Assembly (NCBI GenBank): GCA_021462855.1
Contig: JAJTXQ010000034.1
Span: forward strand, 5,001-69,000
Source: Dehalococcoidia bacterium
GTDB taxonomy: Bacteria; Chloroflexota; Dehalococcoidia; DSTF01; JACRBR01
Direction of reading: 5' to 3'
DNA: 64,000 bases
This document shows positions 1-6,489 of the stretch, one piece after another. A program made the position numbers and the translations under genes. Position 1 is the stretch's first letter; the number at the start of each line of letters is the position of its first letter. The notes under the pieces were generated by a model, which was given only the letters and a program-made list of their open reading frames with translations, had not been told where the DNA came from and searched no databases.

Positions 1-1070
1 AGCCGCCACGCGCCGAGCTCGCCGGCGAACGGCAGCGCCGCCGAGAACGACGCATCGATCGCCGGCTCATGCAGCGCGCCGCGCGAGAGCGTGACGACGC
101 GCGCATCGACGGTCGCAACGATGCCGCGCGGCAGCGTCAGCGTCGTGCCGGCGTGCGCGTGCGCCGCCGCGGCGAGCAACGCATAGTGCCGCCGGTCGAA
201 CTCCCGCGCGTCGCCGAGCAGACGGGTGAGCGCGTCCCTCCACGCGCAGTGCGCGACCTCGTCACCGAACTCGCGCAGCGCCGCGCGCGACAGCGTCACG
301 TGCGCCGCACCTGCATCGATGACCGCTGCCGCGGCGGCCGGCTCCAGCGCATGCAGCGCCGCCCGCGCCGCCGCCGCGAGCCGCAGCAGCGTGTCGCGCG
401 CGCCCGGCGACGCGGCTTCGACCGCCGGAAGCCAGTCGTTGCGGACGCGGCTTCGCAGGGACGCGCGGTCGTCATTGGTCACGTCATCATTGAAGGCGAG
501 CCCGTGCGAGGCGCACCAGGCGCGCGTCTCCGCGCGGTCGATGCACAGCAGCGGCCGCGCGATGCGCACGCCGGGCGCGCCGGCCAGTGGCGCGAGCGGC
601 CGCATGCCCGCGAGCCCGTGCAGCCCGGCGCCGCGCGCCGCGTGCATCAGCACCGTCTCCGCCTGGTCGTCTGCCGTATGACCTGTGACGACGAACGCGG
701 CGCCCGCTTCCTGCGCGACGGCGCCGAGGAAGGCGTACCGCGCCGCGCGCGCCGCCGCCTCGCCCGTCCGCGGCGCGTCCCACGCGCCGTGCTCCGCGCG
801 CAATCGCAGTCGCGCACACAACGCCTCGACGTTTGCGCGGTCTTGGACGCTCGCTTCGTCACCCCGCAGCCGATGGTCGAAGTGCGCGACGACGACGCGC
901 CCTGCGCGCGCCGCGTCGTGCAGCGCGCCGGCGTCCGACGCGAGCACGTGCGCCATCGCCGTCGAATCAGCGCCGCCCGAGACGGCCAGCACGCAGCGCG
1001 CCGCCGCGAGCGCCGGCATCTCCCGGGCGATGTGCTCGTTCAGACGCTGCTCCGCGCCGCCGCCGTCCAT
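1..1070 (-). CDS. tilS: tRNA(Ile)-lysidine synthase TilS (3' end cut by window edge)
   Basis: TilS ligates lysine to C34 of tRNA-Ile(CAU) using ATP, which switches the anticodon to reading AUA. Reading leftward from ATG at 1070-1068, the frame stays open to base 1, giving at least 356 codons with no stop, so the C-terminal end is missing. The PP-loop signature SGGADS lies about residue 30. It is followed by HFDHRLRGDEA and GHTADDQAETVL, both typical of the TilS/MesJ N-terminal domain, and then a poorly conserved TilS-like C-terminal region. The start lies 19 bases after the stop of the septum gene, so the two are probably co-transcribed. No other in-frame start fits as well. Confidence 0.93.
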   Translation of the reverse strand, partial: MDGGGAEQRLNEHIAREMPALAAARCVLAVSGGADSTAMAHVLASDAGALHDAARAGRVVVAHFDHRLRGDEASVQDRANVEALCARLRLRAEHGAWDAPRTGEAAARAARYAFLGAVAQEAGAAFVVTGHTADDQAETVLMHAARGAGLHGLAGMRPLAPLAGAPGVRIARPLLCIDRAETRAWCASHGLAFNDDVTNDDRASLRSRVRNDWLPAVEAASPGARDTLLRLAAAARAALHALEPAAAAAVIDAGAAHVTLSRAALREFGDEVAHCAWRDALTRLLGDAREFDRRHYALLAAAAHAHAGTTLTLPRGIVATVDARVVTLSRGALHEPAIDASFSAALPFAGELGAWR

Positions 1071-1089
1071 GACCGCATCGTACCGCGCG

Positions 1090-1482
1090 TTATGGCGCCG
1101 GCGTGCCGGACGCCATCGCTTCCGGGCGTGTAAACAGGTTCTCCCACCAGCGCGCGCCCGGCGTCACCGCCGCCTGCGTATCGCCCGGCGTGGCCTCGGC
1201 GCCCGACACGACGACGAGCGTCTCGCCCGGGCGCACGAGCCCGAGCACGCGGCGCGCCACGTCCTCGACGTACTCGTCGGACTCCAGGTAGTCGTGGATC
1301 GCCCCGAGCTGCTCACGGTCGCGGTCCAGCTCGCGGATCTCCGCGCGGAGCCGCTGCTCGTCGCCGTTCAACTGGTAGTTATGCACCACGTAGCGCCCGG
1401 AGGTGAACGCCAGGTAGCCGGCAATCAGGATCGCGGGGACGAGCAGCAGTGTGGGAAGCGGCGGATGCGGCAGCCTGGACAC
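1090..1482 (-). CDS. FtsB/DivIC-like septum formation initiator
   Basis: This 130-residue bitopic membrane protein of the FtsB/DivIC family would act in the divisome as part of an FtsQ-L-B-like complex. Residues about 10-30 form one transmembrane helix. Residues about 38-60 are charged and heptad-like (coiled coil), followed by the family's signature region with DYLESDEYVEDVARR and GLVRPGE. The C-terminal 35 residues are rich in Pro, Ala and Thr and look disordered. The gene sits directly upstream of tilS on the same strand; pairing of a septum initiator with tilS is common in Gram-positive-like genomes. FtsL-type proteins are the nearest alternative, but the conserved post-coil motif favours FtsB/DivIC. 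Confidence 0.85.
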   Translation of the reverse strand: MSRLPHPPLPTLLLVPAILIAGYLAFTSGRYVVHNYQLNGDEQRLRAEIRELDRDREQLGAIHDYLESDEYVEDVARRVLGLVRPGETLVVVSGAEATPGDTQAAVTPGARWWENLFTRPEAMASGTPAP

Positions 1483-1571
1483 CCTCGAAAGGCCCCTCCA
1501 TTGCGACCCGCCGAAGCTACTCTACACGGGCGCTGATCCGCTGTCCAGATACGAAATCACGGTCCGCGCAG

Positions 1572-1862
1572 CTACGACGTGCGCTCCGAGCGCGGCCGGA
1601 ACGTCCGCTCCGCGGCCGACACGTCCTTGAAGTACGCGCGGTTGACCTGCACGTACTCCTTCCACTCGGCCGGCACGTCGTCCTCGAAGAAGATCGCGCT
1701 CACCGGGCACACCGTCTCGCATGCGGCGCAGTCAATGCAGGTGTCGGGGTCGATGTAGTACTGCGGGTCTTCCTCGCGCGTGTAGATGCAGTCCACCGGA
1801 CACACATCGACGCACGATGCGTCCTTCGTGCCGATGCAGGGCTCGGTGATGACGTACGCCAT
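1572..1862 (-). CDS. 7Fe ferredoxin ([3Fe-4S][4Fe-4S])
   Basis: A 96-residue bacterial 7Fe ferredoxin, a soluble low-potential electron carrier. Cysteines are spaced as in Azotobacter-type FdI: C9, C17 and C52 would hold the 3Fe-4S cluster, and C21, C42, C45 and C48 the 4Fe-4S cluster. The segments CVDVCPVDCIY and CIDCAACETVCPV show this, with an extra C25. The C-terminal tail is acidic then basic (WKEYVQVNRAYFKDV), as in the family. It lies 3 bases downstream of the 2Fe-2S ferredoxin gene, so the two form an electron-transfer operon. The redox partner is not evident from this locus. Confidence 0.9.
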   Translation of the reverse strand: MAYVITEPCIGTKDASCVDVCPVDCIYTREEDPQYYIDPDTCIDCAACETVCPVSAIFFEDDVPAEWKEYVQVNRAYFKDVSAAERTFRPRSERTS

Positions 1863-1865
1863 CGG

Positions 1866-2207
1866 TCACTCCTCGTCCTGGGGCATGCCCGCGCCGGGCG
1901 CGCGCACACCGGCCTTCTTCACCACCACGCGGCCCTCGCCCTCGACGCGCGCCTGGCAGGCGAGCCGCACCGGCGTCCGCAGCACGCCCTCGCCCCGCTC
2001 GGCGACGAGCGTCGCCCGCTCCCCGCGCCCGATCGCCGAAAGCACGTCCGCGCCTTCGATGACCTCGCAGGCGCAGGTCGTGCAGCGCCCTTCGCCGCCG
2101 CAGGTCGTCGGCCAGTAGTAGCCGGCGGCCTGCGCCGCGCCCATCACCGTCTCGCCGGCTCCGGCGGATATCTCGGCGTCGAGCGGCAGGATGCGCACGG
2201 TGGCCAT
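1866..2207 (-). CDS. 2Fe-2S ferredoxin (adrenodoxin-like spacing)
   Basis: A 113-residue [2Fe-2S] ferredoxin. Counted from ATG 2207, cluster cysteines are C36, C42, C45 and C84 in the pattern C-x5-C-x2-C...C, in the segment TTCGGEGRCTTCACEV. The x5 spacing matches adrenodoxin/ISC-type rather than plant-type ferredoxins. An in-frame ATG at 2222 was not chosen because it lies within a TAGAAT hexamer (2226-2221) that looks like the -10 element. The expected transcript then starts near 2214, 7 bases before ATG 2207. A long in-frame extension upstream of that is unlike any ferredoxin. The 7Fe ferredoxin follows at once. Confidence 0.88.
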   Translation of the reverse strand: MATVRILPLDAEISAGAGETVMGAAQAAGYYWPTTCGGEGRCTTCACEVIEGADVLSAIGRGERATLVAERGEGVLRTPVRLACQARVEGEGRVVVKKAGVRAPGAGMPQDEE

Positions 2208-2220
2208 CACGTTCGGGGCC

Positions 2221-2226
2221 ATTCTA
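2221..2226 (-). promoter_or_regulatory. -10 element for the ferredoxin pair
   Basis: TAGAAT on the minus strand, placed so that transcription would begin about 7 bases before ATG 2207. No clear -35 is visible. It helps decide the start codon of the 2Fe-2S ferredoxin. Confidence 0.4.
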
Positions 2227-2353
2227 ACAGCCGCGGTTTGTGGTGGCGCAACATAACGCGGGATCGTGCACCGTTGGGGGAACTTCGCGGACGTCCCGTG
2301 CGTCTTCGAGTGTGATAGCATGCCACCGGCGGCGCATACGCAAGGAGTCGCGT

Positions 2354-2740
2354 TTGAAGCCCGAGTTCGTCGCCGGCATGTCCGGCGAGATGAGCATCAC
2401 GACGACGCCAGAGATGGGCATCACGCATCTCGGCCCCGGCGTCCCGTCGATGTACTCCACCCCCTCGATGGTCCAACTGATCGAAAGCACGTGCGTGCAA
2501 CTCATGTCGCGCTACGTCGAAGAGGGCGAGCAGTCCGTCGGCTACCACGTCGACGTCAAGCACCTGGCGCCGACACAGATCGGCAAGCGCGTCACGGCGC
2601 GCGTCCGCCTGCGCGAGATCAACGGCCGCCGCTACCTGTTCGATGTCGAGGTCGAGAGCGAGGACGGCGTGAAGATCGGCGAGGGCCAGCACGAACGCGC
2701 TGTCATCAACATCGACCGCTTTGTGAAGGCGAACACGTGA
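2354..2740 (+). CDS. FlK-like hot-dog thioesterase
   Basis: A 128-residue hot-dog protein of the fluoroacetyl-CoA thioesterase-like (FlK/DUF4442-type) group, predicted to hydrolyse an acyl-CoA thioester in the cytoplasm. The start is TTG 2354-2356, placed 6 bases after a perfect AAGGAG (2342-2347); reading further upstream has no ribosome site. The family core is visible in STPSMVQLIESTC, the segment GYHVDVKHLAPTQIGKRV with its conserved His, and ARVRLREINGRRYLFDVEV. The true substrate is unknown: FlK relatives mostly act on ordinary acyl-CoAs, and nothing nearby suggests fluoroacetate. It is divergent from the ferredoxin operon. Confidence 0.85.
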   Translation: MKPEFVAGMSGEMSITTTPEMGITHLGPGVPSMYSTPSMVQLIESTCVQLMSRYVEEGEQSVGYHVDVKHLAPTQIGKRVTARVRLREINGRRYLFDVEVESEDGVKIGEGQHERAVINIDRFVKANT

Positions 2741-2775
2741 GCGGCCCGGGCGAGGGCAGTTAACCTTTGCGTCAT

Positions 2776-2806
2776 TCCGGGCGTTCTACAGCGAAGAACG
2801 TCCGGG
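2776..2806. terminator. 12-bp stem-loop downstream of the thioesterase gene
   Basis: Bases 2776-2787 pair with 2795-2806 (two G.T wobbles) around a 7-base loop. No T-run follows, so it may be an RNA stability or rho-assisted end rather than a classical intrinsic terminator. It could equally lie in the 5' leader of the surface-protein gene at 2863. Confidence 0.4.
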
Positions 2807-2862
2807 ACAATGGAAACGGCCGCGGGTGCGGCCGCAGACACGATTCAGGAGGATCGAAGCAC

Positions 2863-3606
2863 ATGAAGAAACGACTGGCCGTGCTCGTGCTCGGCATCGC
2901 GGCGTTGGCCGCGTTCGCCGGCACGTGCGTGATCAAGAACACCGCCCTCACCGAGATCGATGGCGATGACCACTTCGGCGGCGAGATCCGGAACGAGACC
3001 GGCGCCAACTTCCTCGCCCACAAGATCGTCGTGGCATTCCTCGACAACAACAACAACGTGCTCGAAACGAAGACCGTCGAGGGCTGCCTGCGCTCGCTGC
3101 AGAACAACCAGTCGGACTTCTTCTCGGCCAAGAGCACGAAGGATCCCGACGACGTCACCAAGACGCTGAGCCGCATGGACTTCCCGTCGTTGCGCGTCGG
3201 CGACGTCGTGAACGGCGACCTGGCCCTGTCGAGCATCGACGCCGTCCGCGACGGCGAGGCGCTGAACGTCTCGGGCCAGATCGAGAGCAACGAGTCCGAC
3301 GAGCTCGAGGACGTGCGCGTCTGCGTCGTCGTGTACAACGACGACAACCAGGTCGTCGTCGTCCAGCGCGATGACGACGAGTACAACATGGAGAACAACG
3401 ACACGCAGAACTTCTCCGTCGACGTCACCGTGCCCGATGACGACAACGACGTGGACCACGTCGACGTCTGGGTCGACGCCACCAACGCCGACGAGGACGA
3501 CAAGCCCACTGACCCGGAGGGCGAGGACGACATCAACGTGACCGAGGCCACGTTCACGCCGACCCCGACCAACACCGCGACGCCGACGGCCACGGCCACG
3601 CCGTAA
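2863..3606 (+). CDS. Secreted acidic FxLYD-domain-like surface protein
   Basis: A 247-residue exported protein of unknown role. ATG 2863 follows AGGAGG (2846-2851). Residues 1-20 (MKKRLAVLVLGIAALAAFAG) form a signal peptide with C22 nearby, not a clear lipobox. Two beta-sandwich-like units follow. The second, from about residue 125, has the FxLYD-like pattern LNVSGQIESNESDELEDV then VCVVVYNDDNQVV. The protein is very acidic (runs of Asp/Glu/Asn), suggesting metal binding or a salt-adapted surface. The C-terminus is a Thr/Pro/Ala tail (TPTPTNTATPTATATP), a common linker in Chloroflexota exported proteins. A strong terminator follows at 3628. Confidence 0.75.
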   Translation: MKKRLAVLVLGIAALAAFAGTCVIKNTALTEIDGDDHFGGEIRNETGANFLAHKIVVAFLDNNNNVLETKTVEGCLRSLQNNQSDFFSAKSTKDPDDVTKTLSRMDFPSLRVGDVVNGDLALSSIDAVRDGEALNVSGQIESNESDELEDVRVCVVVYNDDNQVVVVQRDDDEYNMENNDTQNFSVDVTVPDDDNDVDHVDVWVDATNADEDDKPTDPEGEDDINVTEATFTPTPTNTATPTATATP

Positions 3607-3627
3607 CGGCACAGGGCATGGATCCAC

Positions 3628-3653
3628 AGGGGCGGGCCATGCGGCCCGCCCCT
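3628..3653 (+). terminator. Terminator hairpin after the surface-protein gene
   Basis: A perfect 11-bp G+C stem (3628-3638 with 3643-3653) has a 4-base loop and is followed by TCCGTGT. It ends the transcript of the 2863 gene. The remaining bases to 3797 hold only a possible TATAAC -10 (around 3740) for the next gene. Confidence 0.7.
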
Positions 3654-3797
3654 TCCGTGTCAGGAAGAACCGCCATCATCCGTACATGCTGCGCGCTTCC
3701 TGCTTTACGGCTCGCTCGTCACAGGCGCGCGTATCCTCTATAACCATGCCATCATTGGACACCGCGGGGCGGGCATCACCACGGAGCGCCGGACGAC

Positions 3798-4478
3798 ATG
3801 GTGACCACGGCCGACATCATCGACGAGGTTCGCGAGATCATCGAAGAGCGCACCCTGCTCAGGCACCCGTTCTACCAGGCGTGGCAGCAGGGCACGCTGA
3901 CGCTCGACCACCTGCGCGCCTACGCGTCGCAGTACCAGCACCATGTGCTCGCGTTCCCGCAGTACGTGAGCGCGGCGCACGCCATCTGTCCGGACATGTC
4001 CGACCGCCAGGAGTTGCTCGAAAACCTGATCGAGGAGGAGCGCGGCGAGGAGAACCACCCCGAGCTGTGGCTCCGCTTCGCCGAAGGCGTCGGCGCGTCG
4101 CGTGACGACGTCGTGCGGTCGGCGCCGCTGCCCGAGACGCAGCGCCTCGTCGACACGTTCCGCGACGCCACCGCCCGCCGCTCGTTCGCCGAGGCGTGCA
4201 CGGCGCTCTACGTGTACGAGTCGCAGGTGCCCGAAGTCGCGAAGACAAAGATCGCCGGGCTGCGCCAGCATCACGGCATCGGCGACGAGCGCACGCTCAA
4301 GTTCTTCGACGTCCATATCGGCGCGGACGAGGTCCACGCGGAGGTCGGCGCCGGCATGGTGCGCCGGCACACGACCGGCGACGCGTCCCGCGCAGCGGTG
4401 CTGCGCACCGCGCGCGAGTGCGCCGGCGCGCTGTGGGGCTTCCTCGACGGAGTGCACCGGGAGTACGTGACCGCCTGA
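3798..4478 (+). CDS. CADD-family self-sacrificing para-aminobenzoate synthase
   Basis: A 226-residue all-helical dimetal oxygenase of the heme-oxygenase/TenA fold. The match is to the CADD family (Chlamydia CT610; folate-related TIGR04305-type), which makes pABA from its own tyrosine without pabABC. All six metal ligands of CADD appear one residue earlier here: E80, H87, E141, H173, D177, H180. By the same offset the cleaved Tyr27 is Y26 (in HPFYQAW), the nearby Tyr43 is Y42, and the amino donor Lys152 is K151. The match of both spacing and length (226 vs about 231) makes PqqC or TenA unlikely. The MBL-fold gene starts 4 bases after the stop. The assignment of Tyr and Lys roles is known from Chlamydia work; activity here is inferred. 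Confidence 0.85.
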   Translation: MVTTADIIDEVREIIEERTLLRHPFYQAWQQGTLTLDHLRAYASQYQHHVLAFPQYVSAAHAICPDMSDRQELLENLIEEERGEENHPELWLRFAEGVGASRDDVVRSAPLPETQRLVDTFRDATARRSFAEACTALYVYESQVPEVAKTKIAGLRQHHGIGDERTLKFFDVHIGADEVHAEVGAGMVRRHTTGDASRAAVLRTARECAGALWGFLDGVHREYVTA

Positions 4479-4482
4479 CGAC

Positions 4483-5223
4483 ATGACCAGCGAGATCGAG
4501 CTTACATTCATCGGCACCGGCAACGCGTTCGCACCCACGCGCTACTGGAGCTCGTTCCTCCTCAACAGCCGTTACCTGTTCGACGCGCCGCCGACCCTGC
4601 TGCCGCACCTGAAAAAGCTCGGCAAAGACCCCCGCGACATCGATGTCGTCTTCATCAGCCATTTCCACGGCGACCACTACTTCGGCCTCCCGTTCCTGCT
4701 GCTGGAGTACGCCGAGCTCGCGCCGCGCGCAAGGGACCTGACGATCGTCGGGCCGCCCGGCATCGCCAAGCGCGTGCAGAATACGACGGACCTCGCGTTC
4801 TCCAACGTCTTCCGCAAGGACCGCGGCTACCACCTCGACTTCATCGAGGCGAAGGACGGCAAGGGCGGCGAGGCAGCGGGCATCACGTGGACGGCGCGCA
4901 GGGTCGAGCACGTCTCGAATCTCGAATCGTACGCCTACCGCGTGGAGGTGGACAGCCGCAGCCTGGCGTACTCCGGTGACACCGTCATGTGCCCGCCGCT
5001 CGTCCCCCTCGCCGACGGCGCCGACGTGTTCGTCGTCGAGTGCTCGTGCTGGGGCGAACAGTGCGGGCCGCACCTCAACCCCCGCAACATCATGGAGCTG
5101 CGCGAGAAGATCTCGCCTCAGACGAAATTCGTGCTCACGCACATCGGCGGCGGCGAGGCCCCGCCGATGATCCACGACGCGGGCATCCTCATCGCCGACG
5201 ACCTGCAGACGCTGCACTTCTAG
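4483..5223 (+). CDS. MBL-fold metallo-hydrolase (RNase Z-like)
   Basis: A 246-residue metallo-beta-lactamase-fold hydrolase. The dinuclear zinc motif HFHGDH (about residues 61-66) is clear, with further ligands in the segments VEHVSN, YSGDT and LTHIGGGE. The fold resembles RNase Z/arylsulfatase-like members (FIGTGNAFAP at the N-terminus), but no exosite arm for tRNA is evident. At 246 aa it is shorter than long RNase Z. It follows the CADD gene by 4 bases and is probably translated from the same mRNA. Whether it works on a folate-pathway compound or is just a neighbour cannot be told from sequence. Confidence 0.8.
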   Translation: MTSEIELTFIGTGNAFAPTRYWSSFLLNSRYLFDAPPTLLPHLKKLGKDPRDIDVVFISHFHGDHYFGLPFLLLEYAELAPRARDLTIVGPPGIAKRVQNTTDLAFSNVFRKDRGYHLDFIEAKDGKGGEAAGITWTARRVEHVSNLESYAYRVEVDSRSLAYSGDTVMCPPLVPLADGADVFVVECSCWGEQCGPHLNPRNIMELREKISPQTKFVLTHIGGGEAPPMIHDAGILIADDLQTLHF

Positions 5224-5227
5224 CGCG

Positions 5228-5677
5228 CTACCGCCCGCGGTCGACGCAGTAGAACAGCCCGACGGACTTCGCCGTGTACAGCGAGTAGCGGTTGTCGAAG
5301 ACGAACACGTACTCGCCGTGGGCGCGGACCGGGAACGTGAAGTCGTAGTTCTCCGCTTTCGGCGACGCGAGGATCTCCTCGTTCTGCGGCGACGTCACGC
5401 GCAGCAGCAGGTTGACGCGCCCGAAGCCGCCGTTCGCCTCGAACGTGCCGCGCACGATCACGCCCTTGTCGAACAGCACCGCCCGCTCGACGACGTCGCG
5501 CGCGGGCACGACGAAGTTGACGTTCGTGCAGTCCTCCGGCCGCCCGTTCGTCCCCACGCCGGCATGCGCGGGCGTGCCGACGGTGCCGGGGTTGTAGTAG
5601 TTCATCGCCACCCAGCCGCCGCCAAGCCCGGCGACGAGCGCGGCCAGCAGGAACGTGACGATGATGAAGTTGCGCAC
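5228..5677 (-). CDS. Exported emp24/GOLD-like protein
   Basis: A 149-residue protein starting at GTG 5677, with an N-terminal hydrophobic segment (residues 4-24) acting as signal anchor or signal peptide. The rest resembles bacterial GOLD/emp24-like beta-sandwich domains: NFVVPARDVVERAVLF, then VRGTFEANGGFGRVNLLLRV, and a final GEYVFVFDNRYSLYTAKSV. Two cysteines (about residues 50 and 144) could form a disulfide outside the cell. Function is unknown; such domains usually mediate protein contacts. It converges with the MBL-fold gene (4 bases apart). Confidence 0.65.
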   Translation of the reverse strand: MRNFIIVTFLLAALVAGLGGGWVAMNYYNPGTVGTPAHAGVGTNGRPEDCTNVNFVVPARDVVERAVLFDKGVIVRGTFEANGGFGRVNLLLRVTSPQNEEILASPKAENYDFTFPVRAHGEYVFVFDNRYSLYTAKSVGLFYCVDRGR

Positions 5678-5681
5678 CGCG

Positions 5682-5729
5682 ACCCCCTAAGGGCATCGTC
5701 GGCCGGCGCAGGGCGCCCCCTTAGGGGTT
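5682..5729. repeat. Inverted repeat between divergent exported-protein genes
   Basis: Arm ACCCCCTAAGGG (5682-5693) and arm CCCTTAGGGGTT (5718-5729) are near-exact reverse complements, 24 bases apart. They sit just upstream of the GTG at 5677 and about 75 bases before the promoter at 5802. They may form an operator or a long hairpin. Confidence 0.45.
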
Positions 5730-5801
5730 CGGCGCGCCCGATCGAAGCCGCCGGTGACTGGGCGCCCAGGCGCGCGAAGCCGGAAGGGCCGCAAATTCAG
5801 C

Positions 5802-5831
5802 TTGACAAGAACGAGGGGGGGGGCGTAGTGT
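5802..5831 (+). promoter_or_regulatory. Sigma-70-type promoter for the lipoprotein/protease pair
   Basis: TTGACA (5802-5807), an 18-base spacer containing a run of eight or more G, and TAGTGT (5826-5831). It lies about 40 bases before ATG 5872, which has GGAGG at 5863-5867. Confidence 0.55.
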
Positions 5832-5871
5832 TCGAGCCGTGTTACGAGCTACCCGCCGGAATGGAGGCGCC

Positions 5872-6489
5872 ATGCGATGGTCCGTGGGCACGCTGGGGTT
5901 ACTCCTCACATTCGCCGCCGCCGGGTGCAACGATGGCGATGCACCCCGGCCACCAACAAGTCCAAGCGCTCACCCGAGTGCGACTGGTGGGTTTCCGGGG
6001 GGCATTGGCCCGGCGAGTCCCGAGTATCGGCCCGCTGCCAGCGATGAATACGGTAAATGGCTCACGGTCGAAATCGGCGGGGCCTCGGTAGAAGTTCCAA
6101 CCGGCGACGAGTGGCATCTGCAGGGCGTCCTGGATCCGTGTTTCGGAGACGGGCGCTACTACCTGCTTCTCGAGAATCGACAGACAGCGGACAGACTCCG
6201 CGTTGACATGGCACCGCCCGCGGTGCGCGCTATTTCTGCGGACACGAAGCGTCTGGACGGCATCATGGAACGGGTCTTACGATCCGCCACAGGCACACAC
6301 ACTCCACCTGTCGTACTACAGACGTTCGGGCCAAACCCCACGAGCACAACTTGTGCTAGCGAAGACCCCGAGAGCATTCCGACGCTCATCATCGACACCT
6401 TTACGCCGCCACCAGCCACGGTGACAGAATCGCCGACCGCAAGCGTCACTCCGCCGGCCGCTTCGAGCGAGACTGGGGGAGCGCCATGA
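5872..6489 (+). CDS. Lipoprotein of unknown function
   Basis: A 205-residue lipoprotein. ATG 5872 follows GGAGG (5863-5867) by 4 bases; an earlier in-frame ATG (5839) lacks a ribosome site and would bury the signal. The signal MRWSVGTLGLLLTFAAAGC has the lipobox AAGC with the acylated Cys at residue 19. A Pro/Ser/Thr linker follows, then a small domain with EWHLQGVLDPCFGDGRYYLL and a second Cys about residue 160, then a Thr/Pro tail. I recognise no family. Base composition is visibly lower in G+C than flanking genes. Its TGA overlaps the ATG of the protease (ATGA, 6486-6489), so the two are translationally coupled and may work together outside the cell. Confidence 0.7.
   Translation: MRWSVGTLGLLLTFAAAGCNDGDAPRPPTSPSAHPSATGGFPGGIGPASPEYRPAASDEYGKWLTVEIGGASVEVPTGDEWHLQGVLDPCFGDGRYYLLLENRQTADRLRVDMAPPAVRAISADTKRLDGIMERVLRSATGTHTPPVVLQTFGPNPTSTTCASEDPESIPTLIIDTFTPPPATVTESPTASVTPPAASSETGGAP

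Noticed and set aside
2354-2740. The thioesterase as a fluoroacetate-resistance enzyme
   Set aside because: Only the general FlK-like fold is supported; there are no fluorometabolite genes nearby.
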